From NCBI GenBank assembly GCA_018417955.1, contig JACTVC010000011.1, positions 184,262 to 248,261 of the forward strand: a DNA stretch of 64,000 nt, read 5' to 3'. A program made the position numbers and the translations under genes. The stretch is from Laccaria trichodermophora (taxonomy: Eukaryota; Basidiomycota; Agaricomycetes; Agaricales; Hydnangiaceae). The notes below the pieces were generated by a model that saw only the letters and a list, made by a program, of their open reading frames with translations, was not told the DNA's origin and searched no databases. Shown here piece after piece: positions 11,005 through 22,515 of the stretch (position 1 is the first letter of the stretch; every line of letters begins with the position of its first letter).

Positions 11005-14000
11005 TCATGATACTTGATGAGAAGCGGTGACTTTGTAATTGACAGCTCCACCTCGCATCGCAGAAGTTTTGAATCCAAGTTGACGCATCACGGCTGCCAT
11101 AAATCAGCTATCAAAGATTTCAAAATCGCTCGGGAACGAACCTAGAAGATCTGCCTTTTGCAAAGGTTTTGAGAGAGAGGCAGAGAAAACGTTGCTAGTT
11201 TCGTTGGGGTCGGTGCCGCTATAGGCACTCACAGCAATTATGGGAGTGTTGGTATTCTTGCTGTTGGTGCTTTTGATATAGCGTGCTGCGCCTTCGCCGT
11301 CCACTACACCAAAATTAACAACTAAATACGAGCCAATAGATAAATGACCTACAAACTGGCATGTGGAGGTCCATTAAGATGCAATCAAATTCTATTTATT
11401 ACAGTAAGTTCAAGACTCAGTAGGAAAGCAACACAGAGACTTACTGATATCACCCATAGCAACACTAATCGCCTCAGATCCATCAGCAACCACGACACAT
11501 CGACAACCGAGTCGAATGAGAAGAGTCTCAATAATCTTGGCTGTAATGGGGTTATCTTCAGCGAGTAGACAAGTTACGGCCCTGTCACCGGGATCAGGCC
11601 CTTTCCTCAGATCAATAGAATGAACAGAGGAAGGGGGAGTATTGGAGTCAGGCTGACTGCCGTGGCCAGCGGAAGAGTTCCAATTCTCAGAACCAGAACC
11701 ATCTCCAGTGCTGGAAACGGACGCAGTCCGTAACCGGCTGGGCATCGAATTTCTCCGATCGACGCCTTCGAGCTGACTGAGCTTAAAACGTTCAACAGCG
11801 CCGTACTCTGATGGCTTGCGCGAATGTGATCCTGAAATACCAGGTGTGGAAGGAGGTATGCTCGTACGTGAGGGTGAGGAGGCAATGGACGAAGTTGATG
11901 TTGCAGGTGACGGAGGGTTGGTGGACATGATTTTTGGATCCATATTGGTTACTACGCTAGGAGGCTTTTTTATACGTTGGGAAACGCTCCGCTTTCTTTG
12001 GTGATAACTTGCAGGCTCGGTGAGCGTGTGTGCTATGGGGACCATTTGGTCAGTCTTGAGTTTGCGAATGACATCGTCGTTGGCCTGTTTCAAAATTGGG
12101 AAATTTTTATAACTAAAAGACCCAAAATCATCGCTTGCAGGAGAGCCGCCTTCTCGCTGACCAGCAATCGGCAGTGGCAATGCAGGTGGTGGCATGTTGG
12201 AAGTTCCTGTGGGGCTGTCATTACGGGAATTACTTGGCAAGGCGACGTGATCGTCATCATGAAACAGTTGGGGGATTGCCCCACGGGGGTCGAAGTAGTC
12301 AGTGGACTCTGGGTCAGACACTTGGGGTATGAATGCGGCTTCCGTGGTCGTGACCTTATCCCAATCGATGCCGGCGAAGAACGGATGCTCCTTGACTTCA
12401 TCCGCTCCGCCAGATCCAAGGCGCTCATTAGGGTCGAGGGTCATCAGACCTTGCATAAAGTCCCTTGTCTCTTGCGAAAAGTCGATCCAGTCCTCATGCC
12501 ACTCAATGTGTCCAGAGAGAATATTCTCGAAGACCTTCTCAGGGGAATCGGCATGGAAGGGAGGAATCCCATATAAGAACTCATAAGTGATGACACCAAG
12601 AGCCCACTGTCTGATTATCAGCAAATATACAGCTGTGGACAACTTTGAAACGAACCCAGTCAACAGCAGCATCGTCTCCACGAAGACCGAGAATGGTTTC
12701 CGGAGCCAAGTAGTCAGGAGTACCGACAAATTTCTGCTCCCCAGGCGGTGTGTTGCCACTACCGGAATTGGAGTGGGAACGAAGATCGTTCGTAAGCTCT
12801 GTTGCGAAGGATTGCAGGGGACTTTCCGATAGTTTGCCAGATCGTCGCGCGTGGAGCCCCGAAAGAGACTCTGAACCGCTCGACTCACTCACATCATCTG
12901 TGGGAGGCAAATAAGGGCTGTTTCCAGCAATACGAGGGGCTGGATTCCTAGTTGTAAAATACGAACCTCCACCCAAGGAATCGGGGTGAATCAATGGCGA
13001 TGCTAAGTATGCGGAATCCATGGAAGGCGGTCTTGATCTCGAGTTGTATCTTGTCAGAGGGCGGCCCAAGGTGCTTTCGCGAGTTTGCCGGCCAAGGAGA
13101 CCAATCCTACTAAGACCAAAGTCTGTAAGCTTTAAGTGACCATGCTGATCAATTAGCAAATTGTCAGGTTTGAGATCACTGTTGAGAATGGGGTAAGAAA
13201 GGAGTTTGAAGCAACACAATAAAAACGACTTGCCGATGAACAACTCCTCGCTGGTGGAGGTACTCTAAACCAAGAACTACTTCCGCAATATAGTTTTTCG
13301 TCCATTCCTCAGGTAGGCACCCTAAAGATTTGATGAGCGCAGCACAATCTCCACCGTTGAGGTATTCCATGACCAGGTAAAGATTATCCTTGCTCTGGAA
13401 TGTAAAGTAAAGTTTTGCAACAAACGGGGATTCAGCCTGTTTCATCAGGATCATTCGTTCGGCCTTGACATTTGTTATCTGGTTCTTTGCTATCATGTCT
13501 GCTTTTTTCAAAACTTTGATTGCATAGTAATCGCCAGTGATCTTCTTCTTGGCAAGAAACACAGACCCGAATGCCCCCTTACTAATGGGCTTGATGATGT
13601 CGAAATCTTTGATCGAGGTTGGTGTTGTGCGGGATAGTGGAGCTGCTGACGCTTGCCTAGGGGAGAGTGGACCGGGAGGGGGACTGGTAAGCAGATTCGC
13701 GGTGGAATGACGACGACTTGAACGTTTTACGGATGCTTCGCGAGTCAAGCCAGAAACGTTGTGGGCTGTGACAAGTGGTGATGTAGGTGGAGTAACGATG
13801 AACTTGGGTTCCAACAAACTCTGGTTAGACTTACGGGTCTTTATGGTCAACGGGTCATCAAGAGACATGGGTGGCATAGATTCTTCAGGGGAAGAGGATG
13901 CTACAATAGGTGCCGCAAGCGCGAGAGGAGAAGAGACAGAGGACGGGGTAGACGATCTCGTAGCCTGCAGAGGTTGACGGGGGATAAAGGAAGCTGCCGA

Positions 14001-16864
14001 AGCTACCAGGGGTATGGGTATTGACATGGGCCGGATATCAGGAGAAATAAAAGGAATGGGAGACGAGGATGCCATTGGCGTGGGCTCTGAAGAGGGCGCT
14101 CCACTGTATGCATATTCCGACCTTGTGCTGGAGTAATCGTCGAGAGCAGATTCCTCGATTTCCTCATCCCCATCACTACCTCCGCTGTCGGAGTCCTCGG
14201 TCGCCAAGAAGTTTTCCACTCGGTCTTCCCATTCGTGCCAGATTTTTTCCGCGTAACGGATGGTATTCTGCATGCGTACGACATTGTCGATTTTTTGCCG
14301 CATGACACGCTCGGCATCTTGCAGGAGTTGCCCCAGGGCTGCGTCCTCAGTGGTAGGCTTTGACCATTGCCGAATTTGTGAGATTTTGCGCTCAGAACCG
14401 GGAGACAGCAGGCGCTGACGCTCAATAGGTTCTTTGGATTCCTCGTCCTTAAGGGACGGCATGGAGACCTCAGAAGCGACTTGTAGAATTTCTTCCAGTT
14501 GATCTAGGAGACGCTTCTGCATTTTCTTCACACCGTAGCGCTGCATTCTGTTCGCACGAAATAATTGAAGGGGCGAGGATATAATGGGTGAACTTGACGG
14601 TGTAAAAATCGGCATGCCTCGGTATTCAGCAACCGATGAAGGGGAAGATCGGTCTACAGCCACACAGAGGTCACGGATAGTACTTCGAAGCTCAGCTATA
14701 GATTCGTTGCATTCGATGATTTCAGCCTCCAGGCGGTGCGTTTCGGCGCAAGTTTCGCTATGTTTCTCGAAATACCACTGTGGAATTTGACATTCGCAGA
14801 TACGACACAAGATTGGGTCGGTGCTGATGGGCTGACTGAAAGGAAAGGGTGTCGCGGGTTCCGCGTCGCTTCTTTCCACGAAGGTAGAGCGGATGGTGGA
14901 GGCAGGTTCAGGTGCGAGGTCATCGACTTCCAGAGTGATGGAAGGCGCATCGTGCTCAAACCGAGCTGGTGCAATAGGTTTAACAACCCACATGGTATGG
15001 GATGGTTGCCCATCTTCACGATCAATCATTAGCATTCCTTTTCCCTCCATTTGTTGGTAGAGAGTTCCTGCAGCAGGATCATGCTCCACGTTTGGTTCAA
15101 TTTGAAGCTTGAACCTAACCTCGACAGTGTGAGAGTCATCTTCTTGTAAGCGTTGAGTAGCTTCTTTGAAGACACCCCAGTCTGAAGGCGAGAGTAGGGC
15201 TGAAATTCGAGTACCGGATAGAATGTCGGGGTCCGTCCTGAGGGGGTGAAAGGATAAGAGTAAGAATTAGCCGAAAAACGGAGAAACTTACCCGACGACC
15301 ACCCTCCACGCATGATTGACCCATATGAAGTGATCACCGTCAAGGCTAAGCTCCATGACGATGTTCTGATTCTGGGCTGTCTCTGCCTGCAGACGTAATC
15401 GTTCAGTGGCAAGGACACGCGCAGATTCTGCGTTCTCAATGGCTTTGCTGGGAGAAGCCCTGGACGGCGTCGATGCCGATTCTCGCAATGCAGAGACAGC
15501 GGGCGGGACCAGTTCCTTGGGCAGCTCTTCCTTAGGTTTACGGGTCAGGGGGTGCTTCGCCACATGAATTTTGCTGTCATCGTCTTCATTGAGTCTAAAA
15601 CCCTCCAGCTCCGCATCTGGATGCCTGCTTGAAACGAGAGGGATGGTATCGTCGGCTGGCTTCGTGACAAACATGAGCGGTTCATCTTGTTCATCATCAT
15701 TGTCATCAAAGTTCCAGAATTGCTTTTCGGCCTCCCACCACTCGACTACACGACTGAGGCTTGCAACAGCAAGTAAGACCTGAACGTACCAGTTCCTACC
15801 ATGCCAATCGGGATGATCATCCCATGCTTTGCCTATGTTTTGAACCCGCTGAACTATGGATTCGCAGATTTTGGGTTGGGCGGTGAGCTGTGCAATGGAC
15901 ATATCGGCAACGTCTGTAGCAACACTGATGATATCATATAGTGCGGACATGATCGGATCCACGGGGTCATCAACAAGGATTCGAGATGAACGACGGTTAA
16001 TCGTGGAGATTGGAGAAGAGCCATATTCAGAGAAACTTGCATGAGATGAAAGAGGAGGTAATGGGGACCTTGACCGAGACGTAGACCGTGAACTTTGCCC
16101 AGAAGGAGTGGGCCGAGTGGGAATATGGATGGTGCGCGAAAGACGACGAGATGATGCGCCTCCAGTACCCCAGGAGGTGGGCGCAGGCGCCGGAATGGGC
16201 TGTTTCCGAGTTATGGGTGCCTCTGGCAACATGATTGTAGATGACGCAGGACTGGATGTGACAGCGCTAGAGGACACGGAAGAACTGAGAGGTCGATCCC
16301 ATGGGGCTGTACTTTGCCGCCGAAAGGATGAAGGACTCATCTGAGAAGATGCTGTATGAGGAAAGGGTTAGATTAGACATGACAAAATAATCTAAATGCC
16401 TACGCACGTTGACGACTATGGCGATTGTACTCGACCTCTGCCTCGTAACCACCATCTGAGTTGTAATCATCAGCCTGCAGAGCCAGCCCAAGCTCTGCGG
16501 GGTGAAAGACGAATGGTTCACGAAGATGCTCAGTGTCGCCAAGTTGAGAATCGTGATCTCTGCCCCTTCCTCTATCCCGGTGCTCCCGTTCGGTCTCATG
16601 ATCACCCTCTCTCAGCCGCTCCTCGAAGAAAGAAGTGATGTTGTTGGTGATACGTTGAAGCTCTTTATCACACTCTGCCTTGGCAGCCTTGAGACGGCGG
16701 GTTACATGACGTCTAACGAAAGGCATGGACACGGTGTTGGAACCTGATCCATGGGTGCTTGAATTGCTGGTCTGTGGTTGAATGGGCATAGGAGATAGGA
16801 CGGCATCAGGTGAAAAAACGAGGGGGCTTGGGGGTTGTCGCCGCTGGTGGCCGGTATCTGACAT
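11005..16864 (-). CDS. RIM15: RIM15-type PAS / AGC protein kinase / response-regulator protein
   Basis: A large nutrient-signalling kinase of about 1,850 residues. The ATG at 16864 gives [14 protein letters not shown]. In order I see a low-complexity N-terminus; a PAS-like domain ([20 protein letters not shown], then [14 protein letters not shown]); a zinc-binding-like segment [20 protein letters not shown]; and an AGC kinase starting [17 protein letters not shown] with [18 protein letters not shown] split by an intron, DFGLS, a roughly 100-residue Ser-rich insert, then [15 protein letters not shown]-terminal receiver follows: [31 protein letters not shown] and [10 protein letters not shown]. 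The last intron (GTTCGT..GGCAG, 48 bp) moves the end from 11104 to 11005 and restores the usual [11 protein letters not shown] tail. In yeast this kinase acts below TORC1/PKA and drives quiescence through endosulfine; that role here is by homology. Confidence 0.92.
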
Positions 16865-17264
16865 GGAGATGAGGATGGTGGACAACGAGGAGGTAACGTT
16901 GAACTGCGACGGCAGTGCCACGACAGGGAGGTGGGATGAGCGACGTGGTGGTCGTAAAGTATAAAACAACTTTGGGGGACGAGGAGGATCACCACGGCAT
17001 GAAGGGAAGGAGGAATAACACCAATAATTTTGAAATAATTTTCTTTTCTAAATAGTATAGCATACGACTGGACAAGATTGTCCACCATATCTCTCAATGA
17101 TTGGGCTTGCCCTCACATTGTTTGCATCGCTGGCGTCGCTCGCACCGTCGTTGTCGCCGCCGACGACATTGAGAATCATTTTAGAGTGAGACATAACAGT
17201 GGTCACAAGCGTCGTTACTTGTCGTCACACACCTACACTTGTCACACATTTTTAACTGGTCCTC
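16865..17264. other. Divergent promoter region, RIM15-type kinase / bS18m
   Basis: 400 bp between two divergent starts, presumably a bidirectional promoter with both 5' leaders. I see GTCGTCG-type short repeats around 17147-17170 but no recognisable binding site, RNA gene or extra exon. Confidence 0.55.
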
Positions 17265-17923
17265 ATGATGTTGGGTCGACTGCGTCCGTCTTCGTTGAGC
17301 CTGTTAGGCAACTCTTACTTTTCTCCAATCTCCTTATCTTCCACCGCAGTTTTCTCAACCTCCTCATGGGGTACCGACATCGCTGACATCTTGAATGACG
17401 CCGACACACAGGCCAAAGGTCACTACGCGTTGCTCTATCACTTTCCCTCTGCTCATCTACGAAACTAGCTCAATCCTCAAAAAATGTGGCGATAGGGGAA
17501 GGCTGGAAACCATTCAAAACTCATAGCGTACGGCATCACCACGGTTCAACTCTAATTAACTCCCTCACTTTAATCTCACAGGTTGTGAGACCACATGAGC
17601 TCACATACAAAGCTCGCAGCAAAGATTCTCAATCTTATAGAAAACAGCCCGCTGTTGGGCCTTCCACTGCTCAAGCCCGATACAACGATCCCTTCTACCA
17701 GCTCAACCTCGATCCCTTGTCCTTCGCCACGAACCCCCTCGTTCTCTCCAACTTCATTTCAGAAATGGGAAAAATTTATGGTCGTTCTGCTACTGGTTTG
17801 ACTATCAAAAGTCAGAGAAAGTTAGGGAAGGCCATCCGAAGGGCGAAGATGATGGGCATTATCCCCAATCTCAGCAAACCCACTGATTCCTGGATGTTTG
17901 ACACCCGCAAACCGAGAGCGTAG
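17265..17923 (+). CDS. RSM18: Mitochondrial small ribosomal subunit protein bS18m
   Basis: Component of the mitochondrial 30S-like subunit. The start (tandem ATGs at 17265) opens MMLGRLRPSSLSLLGNSYFS, rich in Arg, Ser and hydrophobics like a mitochondrial presequence. Exon 1 ends at the GTCACT donor after DADTQAK; exon 2 (AQSSKNVAIGEGWKPFKTHS) is followed by a 54-bp intron whose length is a multiple of three and has no stop, so it can be misread as coding. The S18 core follows: VRPHELTYKARSK, NDPFYQLNLDPLSFATNP and the signature LTIKSQRKLGKAIRRAKMMG. It ends DTRKPRA at 17923. Confidence 0.9.
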
Positions 17924-18092
17924 CCTAGGACAACCCTTTGATGTCTTGTCAGCCACAATTCACCAGGAGGATGAGAAGTCGTGGATGGATTGTTCGCTGT
18001 ATTAGATCCGGTAACTTCATCAGTCATATGTTCCCCTATGCAGGCGCCACAGGGCTTTATCGATAAGGAGTGGCGACAGGTGACCAGAGGTA

Positions 18093-18116
18093 CAGTCGCG
18101 GACAGCCAAAGTCAAC
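18093..18116 (+). repeat. Left terminal inverted repeat, 24 bp
   Basis: Starts CAGTCGCGGACAGCC and ends GTCAAC; it matches the reverse complement of 18758-18781 without a mismatch. Confidence 0.88.
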
Positions 18117-18757
18117 TAATTTTATGATCGTGATATGAGGACCCTGCACAACCTTCAATAGTACTTTTTATTGCAGAAACGTGAAGATTAGGACTCAATG
18201 CTTTGATTTCCACGAGCCGAATTTTCAAAATCGATGAAATGAGAAATTTTACCCCCAAAATATTGGCCGACCCTTAAATGGACCCCTAAAATCATGAAAA
18301 ATAGCGCAATCGACTCCTTTTTTAAAGCTGCATCTGATCCTGGACTTTGGGGAAATTCTGATGAGCCGTTTTTGTAGAAAAAAATGATTTTAAACTACCG
18401 AAAATGGCAATTCAGGGTCTTCCCACCCCTTTGGACCCTCAATAAACCCTGTTTCTTTGACCCCCCTCCTCCCCCCACCTTTAGCAAATTGTATATCATT
18501 GATTTCCAATCAGAATTATAATGTTTGGCAAGAGCCACTAAATTTTCGGTCACCTCTGGCATTGGGAGCCTGCCAAGGGGGTCTTAAGAGCCGCTGAAGA
18601 GCCCTACTGAATGACAAAAATAGTCCAAAATTTTGGCCAACCCAATTTCTCGTGGGAAAAACTTCAAAGAGGTGTTTTTGGACGTATTTTCACATCCTGA
18701 GTTCGAATCTGAAGTCAGAATGTCAAAATATTTAGTCCTTCCTGAGATATCAATTTG

Positions 18758-18781
18758 GTTGACTTTGGCTGTCCGCGACTG
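18758..18781 (-). repeat. Right terminal inverted repeat, 24 bp
   Basis: Begins GTTGACTTTGGCTGT on the plus strand and ends CGACTG immediately before TA. It is the exact inverse of the left end. Confidence 0.88.
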
Positions 18782-19004
18782 TAGATAGTAGCTTTGGTGT
18801 GTAAAGATCCCATGGGCATAGGCTGGCATCCAACTATTCTAGAGCCGGAAATTAATTATAGGCCTCGAAAATGAGGGGACACGGTTCCGACTTGAATGAA
18901 CGGCACGATACGTTCCCTGATGATGTTTCGCTTTGGACCTTGGTAGCTTGGTCCCTCTCAAGTTCATCTCTAGCGATGCGAAGAGCAGGCCCCATATTAT
19001 ACAC

Positions 19005-20193
19005 TCACAACTCCGCCAATAACATTGTCCCAAGGTTCTGCACTATTTGATCCCCCATAGCTTTCTCAACAGCATCCTCCAGATGTCGTTTTGGATCCTG
19101 CTTTCCCACATGCCTTGTTTTGAGCTGCTCAGGGGTTAACGTCGTTTCTTCTTGGACAGATTTGTTATATGCTGCTGAGAGCGCTAACATGGACTTTAAG
19201 AGATTGACGATGCATCAGAATTAGTTTATTTATGGAAAAACGTCGTCACCTTGATCGCTTGTTCGTTCCCTTCCTTGTGAAGATTGAAGTCACGCAATTT
19301 CAGCCCTTCCGTCCAATTTCTCTTGTGTAAGTTCATAAGCATCGACTGTTCGAGCTCTGTCTTGCGATAGTTTACGGCGATGGAGTAGTAGTGGCGATTC
19401 AGGCCATGAATGAGTGCCTGTATTGAAGGTTTATTGATATGTCCAATATTTGAGGTCGTCTGTCGAGGCTCTTTGCCCGAGATGACGGAATGCGGATTGA
19501 TGAGGCGAAAAGCATCAATAACCACTTTTCCTTTCACAGATTGAATCGGGTCAATGACAACTGCAACAGATCTTGAATTAAGCGATTCGAAGGACTAAAA
19601 GGCGGAGAATATCAGGACAACCATTGGAATAATGTTATGAGAGACATTCCTGCTGGGTATTGATATCGACACTTGACAACCAACATCCAAAACCTGGATG
19701 TGAGTGATACCAACCTACGACCATTTCCGGCCTGAAAAAGGATTAGGTTCGGTCATTCGTGAGTTGAGAGCACGTACCGCCCCGTCTGTTTCAACATTTC
19801 CACCATTTTTGTTTGAAAGACATGATCAACAGATTCGACGGTCACGGTAGTGCCAGACTGGGGCATCGCAAAGACGTCAATCACTTGGACAGTGTATTCG
19901 TCGACAAATTCTCCAAGCATAAGACCCATGACCTCCATGGGCACACCCGCGCGCCCGTGTTTGAGCATCTGGAGGCAGGTGTCAAAAAAAATTGTTGCGA
20001 AAAGTAACGGAGCAAAAGAACCTTAAGCAAAGCCAAGGAGGAGATGTGTATGACTTCACCACTGTTGGAACGATTAGACATTGGAATGAAAGGCTTAGAA
20101 AACCTACTTGTCGGGAGTTGTCCCGTCACCGCGAGGCATTGCTGGTCCTCTGCCTTGCTGAGCCATCATTAACTGTTCGAATTCGGGATCCAT
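19005..20193 (-). CDS. RPN11: 26S proteasome regulatory subunit RPN11 (JAMM deubiquitinase)
   Basis: Lid subunit that cleaves ubiquitin chains from substrates as they enter the proteasome. The ATG at 20193 gives [20 protein letters not shown]. Exons then give [52 protein letters not shown] and, in a short exon near 19735-19650, [19 protein letters not shown], which is the JAMM metal motif (HSHP..GC..S..D). Further exons give [34 protein letters not shown] and the tail [20 protein letters not shown]. Glutamate, both histidines and aspartate of the catalytic site are present. The end LGTMLLAEL at 19005 is slightly shorter than in human RPN11. Confidence 0.95.
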
Positions 20194-20307
20194 GATAGTA
20201 GTTAATGAGGACGGTGTTGCTGACGCGTCGAGAGCGTGCGCTTTGTTTTGTCTTGCTTCCCTGTAGCCTCTGAGTGACACCTATTCTTGGCTAACTGTAA
20301 TGCCACC

Positions 20308-22343
20308 ATGACCACAAGCGAATTGTCCGATGCTCTCAATCCGTATGCTTCACAACGGTCACGGCCAATACCTGAATATTTAACGCCTACAATTCAATAC
20401 CCAACCCATCTTCAATCTCCAATTCAATCATATTCACCCCAACAACATTCATTTCACAATGCAGTTCAACCTGCCCATTTCCCCCAGCCCTTCGTTCCAC
20501 ATAGAAGTGAACTAGAGCTTGCCGTTTCTGAGCCTGTAATAATTTCTCCTCCTCAGCCTCCGTGAGCATCTCATAGTTGGAGCGAGGCATTTCTATTGAT
20601 CCCTTTGTAAAAGACAGCCATTTTCTTCTAGGTTTGGGCCAGGAGAAGGTGGGCATGTGATACAGGAATTATTCAGAATGGTCTCCTCCACACGGGAGGC
20701 TCAAGAAATCGAACGAAAACGGAGGTTGGCCTGGGAGCAAGAGCAAGAGGCCAAATACGCTCAGCGACAAGCTCAGACGGAACGAGAGCTCTTTGACATG
20801 CGGCAGGAGATGGAATTACTTCGTTCCAATATCAAGGACCTCCGGAATTCTCAGAGATCTGGCGTTCTTACATCTCATTGCAAGTCACCCGTTTCATCTG
20901 AGCATCGGTCTCATCAACCAGTGTCGCCAGTGTCCCCTGTTTTGCAAACCGCGACGCACGCAAACCAAGTATTCGTTCAAGGATCGTCAAGCGATCCCCT
21001 GTCTGCCCAACCAAGTTATTATCACGCTCATCACTTTGAAACGACCCAGGATCGCCACCCACAAGAATTTGTTCCTTCGTCGCAATCCATCACTCCGACA
21101 CCATCGCCCCAGTTAACACTTGTGGAGGCTTCCCGCCAATTTCCTGAGAATCACACCTCGCGTCGTAAAAGCAGAAAACGTCAAAATTCTGAGCTATCCG
21201 GCTCTACCGATAGTAGCAGTTCAGAATCTTCGGGACGAAGTCAGAGCCGACCACAGAGACGTATCAACCACCACGACAAGCGATGTCTTACCATCAATGT
21301 AAGGACATCCCTCTCAACTTTCCTGTTTCTTGAGGTTAACTTTAACAGCATGCAATGCGGGCACATTTTCTGAGGTTGATGCAATTGGAGACCGACAAGG
21401 ATCTACCAGACTCCCACACAGAGGGCGTCGTGCTCGTCGATTCCGATCCTGTACGGTTTGTGTGGGATAAGACGACGAAGCAATCTGTTCACAACGCGCG
21501 CATGAAAGCTCGTATCATTGCTGACATCAAGGACGAACGCCGTCGTTATAAACACGTTTCTACCAAAGATTTTAACAAAAAGACATTGGAAACAGTGTTT
21601 GAGCAATGTTTTACAACGTTCAGGCAGAAGTTCAGGGCGCAAAGAGATACATTAACTGCTCAAAACCAGAAGAGCCGCGAGGATGCTAAGGCTCGAAAAT
21701 CAAGACATGTGTCTCGGCGGAAAGTCGTGCGTGTTGCGAATGTCAGGTTGTGTACTCGAAGCACTTATCTGTCGAAAACCAACAGAAATTGAATAATCGT
21801 GCAGAAGCTCGTATGAAGCTTCCGACCCTCGAGCATGTGACGTTCGATGGTGCTCTCCAGATAGAATGCATGTCGGAGGAGGAATCAGATGTCGAACAAG
21901 ATCCTTCGGGCACACCTTCTCTCATGTTACGGACGCATGGATATGCCTGGCGGAGCACACGACTATTGCGGTTTTACCATATTCTTGATGAAGAGGAACA
22001 AAATGACAAAAGTTCGAAACCCAAGCGAGGGGTTGGCAAGAAGGAGCGTTTCGTTGGACCACCAAAAGAGGGATTTCACCTTCCACCAAAGGGTGTAGCG
22101 ACTTGGATGATCAGTCGGCGTTGGATTCATTCCGCTCGGGTCAAGCACCCCGACTTGCACGAAGCGTTGAAGAACCTTGTCGTTGACCCTGAGGGCTTTG
22201 ACTGGAATCGATTTGATTTGCTTGGCCATGAAAGTGAGGTTGAGGGAGACATGCAGACCTTCGGCTCACACGTCCATAACCTCGCCATGCACCAACAGCT
22301 TTACACGAGTAGTAGTTCTTCACTTAATTTTGCACTGGCATAA
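20308..22343 (+). CDS. Coiled-coil protein of unknown function
   Basis: Not recognised. I chose the ATG at 20308 (context CCACC) because the longer frame begins with TTG. Four exons are joined by clear GT..AG introns: after SPPQP near 20563, at about 21299-21349, and at about 21741-21783. The N-terminal third is Pro/Gln/Ser-rich, then comes a charged helix (REAQEIERKRRLAWEQEQEA) likely to form a coiled coil. Next is a Ser-rich basic stretch with RRKSRKRQNSE that could be a nuclear signal. The C-terminal half looks folded: FVWDKTTKQSVHNARMKARI, ATWMISRRWIHSARVKHPDL and DPEGFDWNRFDLLGHE. It is divergent from RPN11 with 114 bp between starts. Nuclear localisation is a guess from composition. Confidence 0.7.
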
Positions 22344-22515
22344 GAGATGATACACACAATTTTGATTGCCGGACTCTGTTCTTAGAAACTGACCAAACTT
22401 CAGCTTCAGTTGCCTGGTGGCTGCTCATTTCGTGACCCTTTGGATGCCATTGTAATCTCTTTCTGAATTGCGCTCGTTCTATGATGAGTTCAGAATCAGC
22501 CAGTGAGCATTTAAA

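Larger units (their letters stand above)
18091..18783. mobile_element. Non-autonomous TA-flanked inverted-repeat element (Tc1/mariner-like MITE)
   Basis: A 689-bp element (18093-18781) bounded by perfect 24-bp terminal inverted repeats. The left end begins CAGTCGCGGACAGCC at 18093-18116 and the right end at 18758-18781 is its exact reverse complement. Just outside both ends stands TA (18091-18092 and 18782-18783), as expected for the TA target duplication of Tc1/mariner elements, whose ends usually begin CAGT. Similarity of the two ends continues imperfectly for about 20 bp inwards. The interior has no credible coding sequence, so any movement would depend on a transposase supplied elsewhere. 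It lies in the 1.1-kb convergent spacer between bS18m and RPN11. Confidence 0.82.

Noticed and set aside
11977..12576. 199-codon plus-strand frame
   Set aside because: It lies opposite the kinase domain of the RIM15-type gene, whose frame carries conserved motifs.
18584..18829. 81-codon minus-strand frame in the bS18m/RPN11 gap
   Set aside because: It overlaps the right end of the inverted-repeat element and crosses its border, so it is unlikely to be a gene or a transposase remnant.
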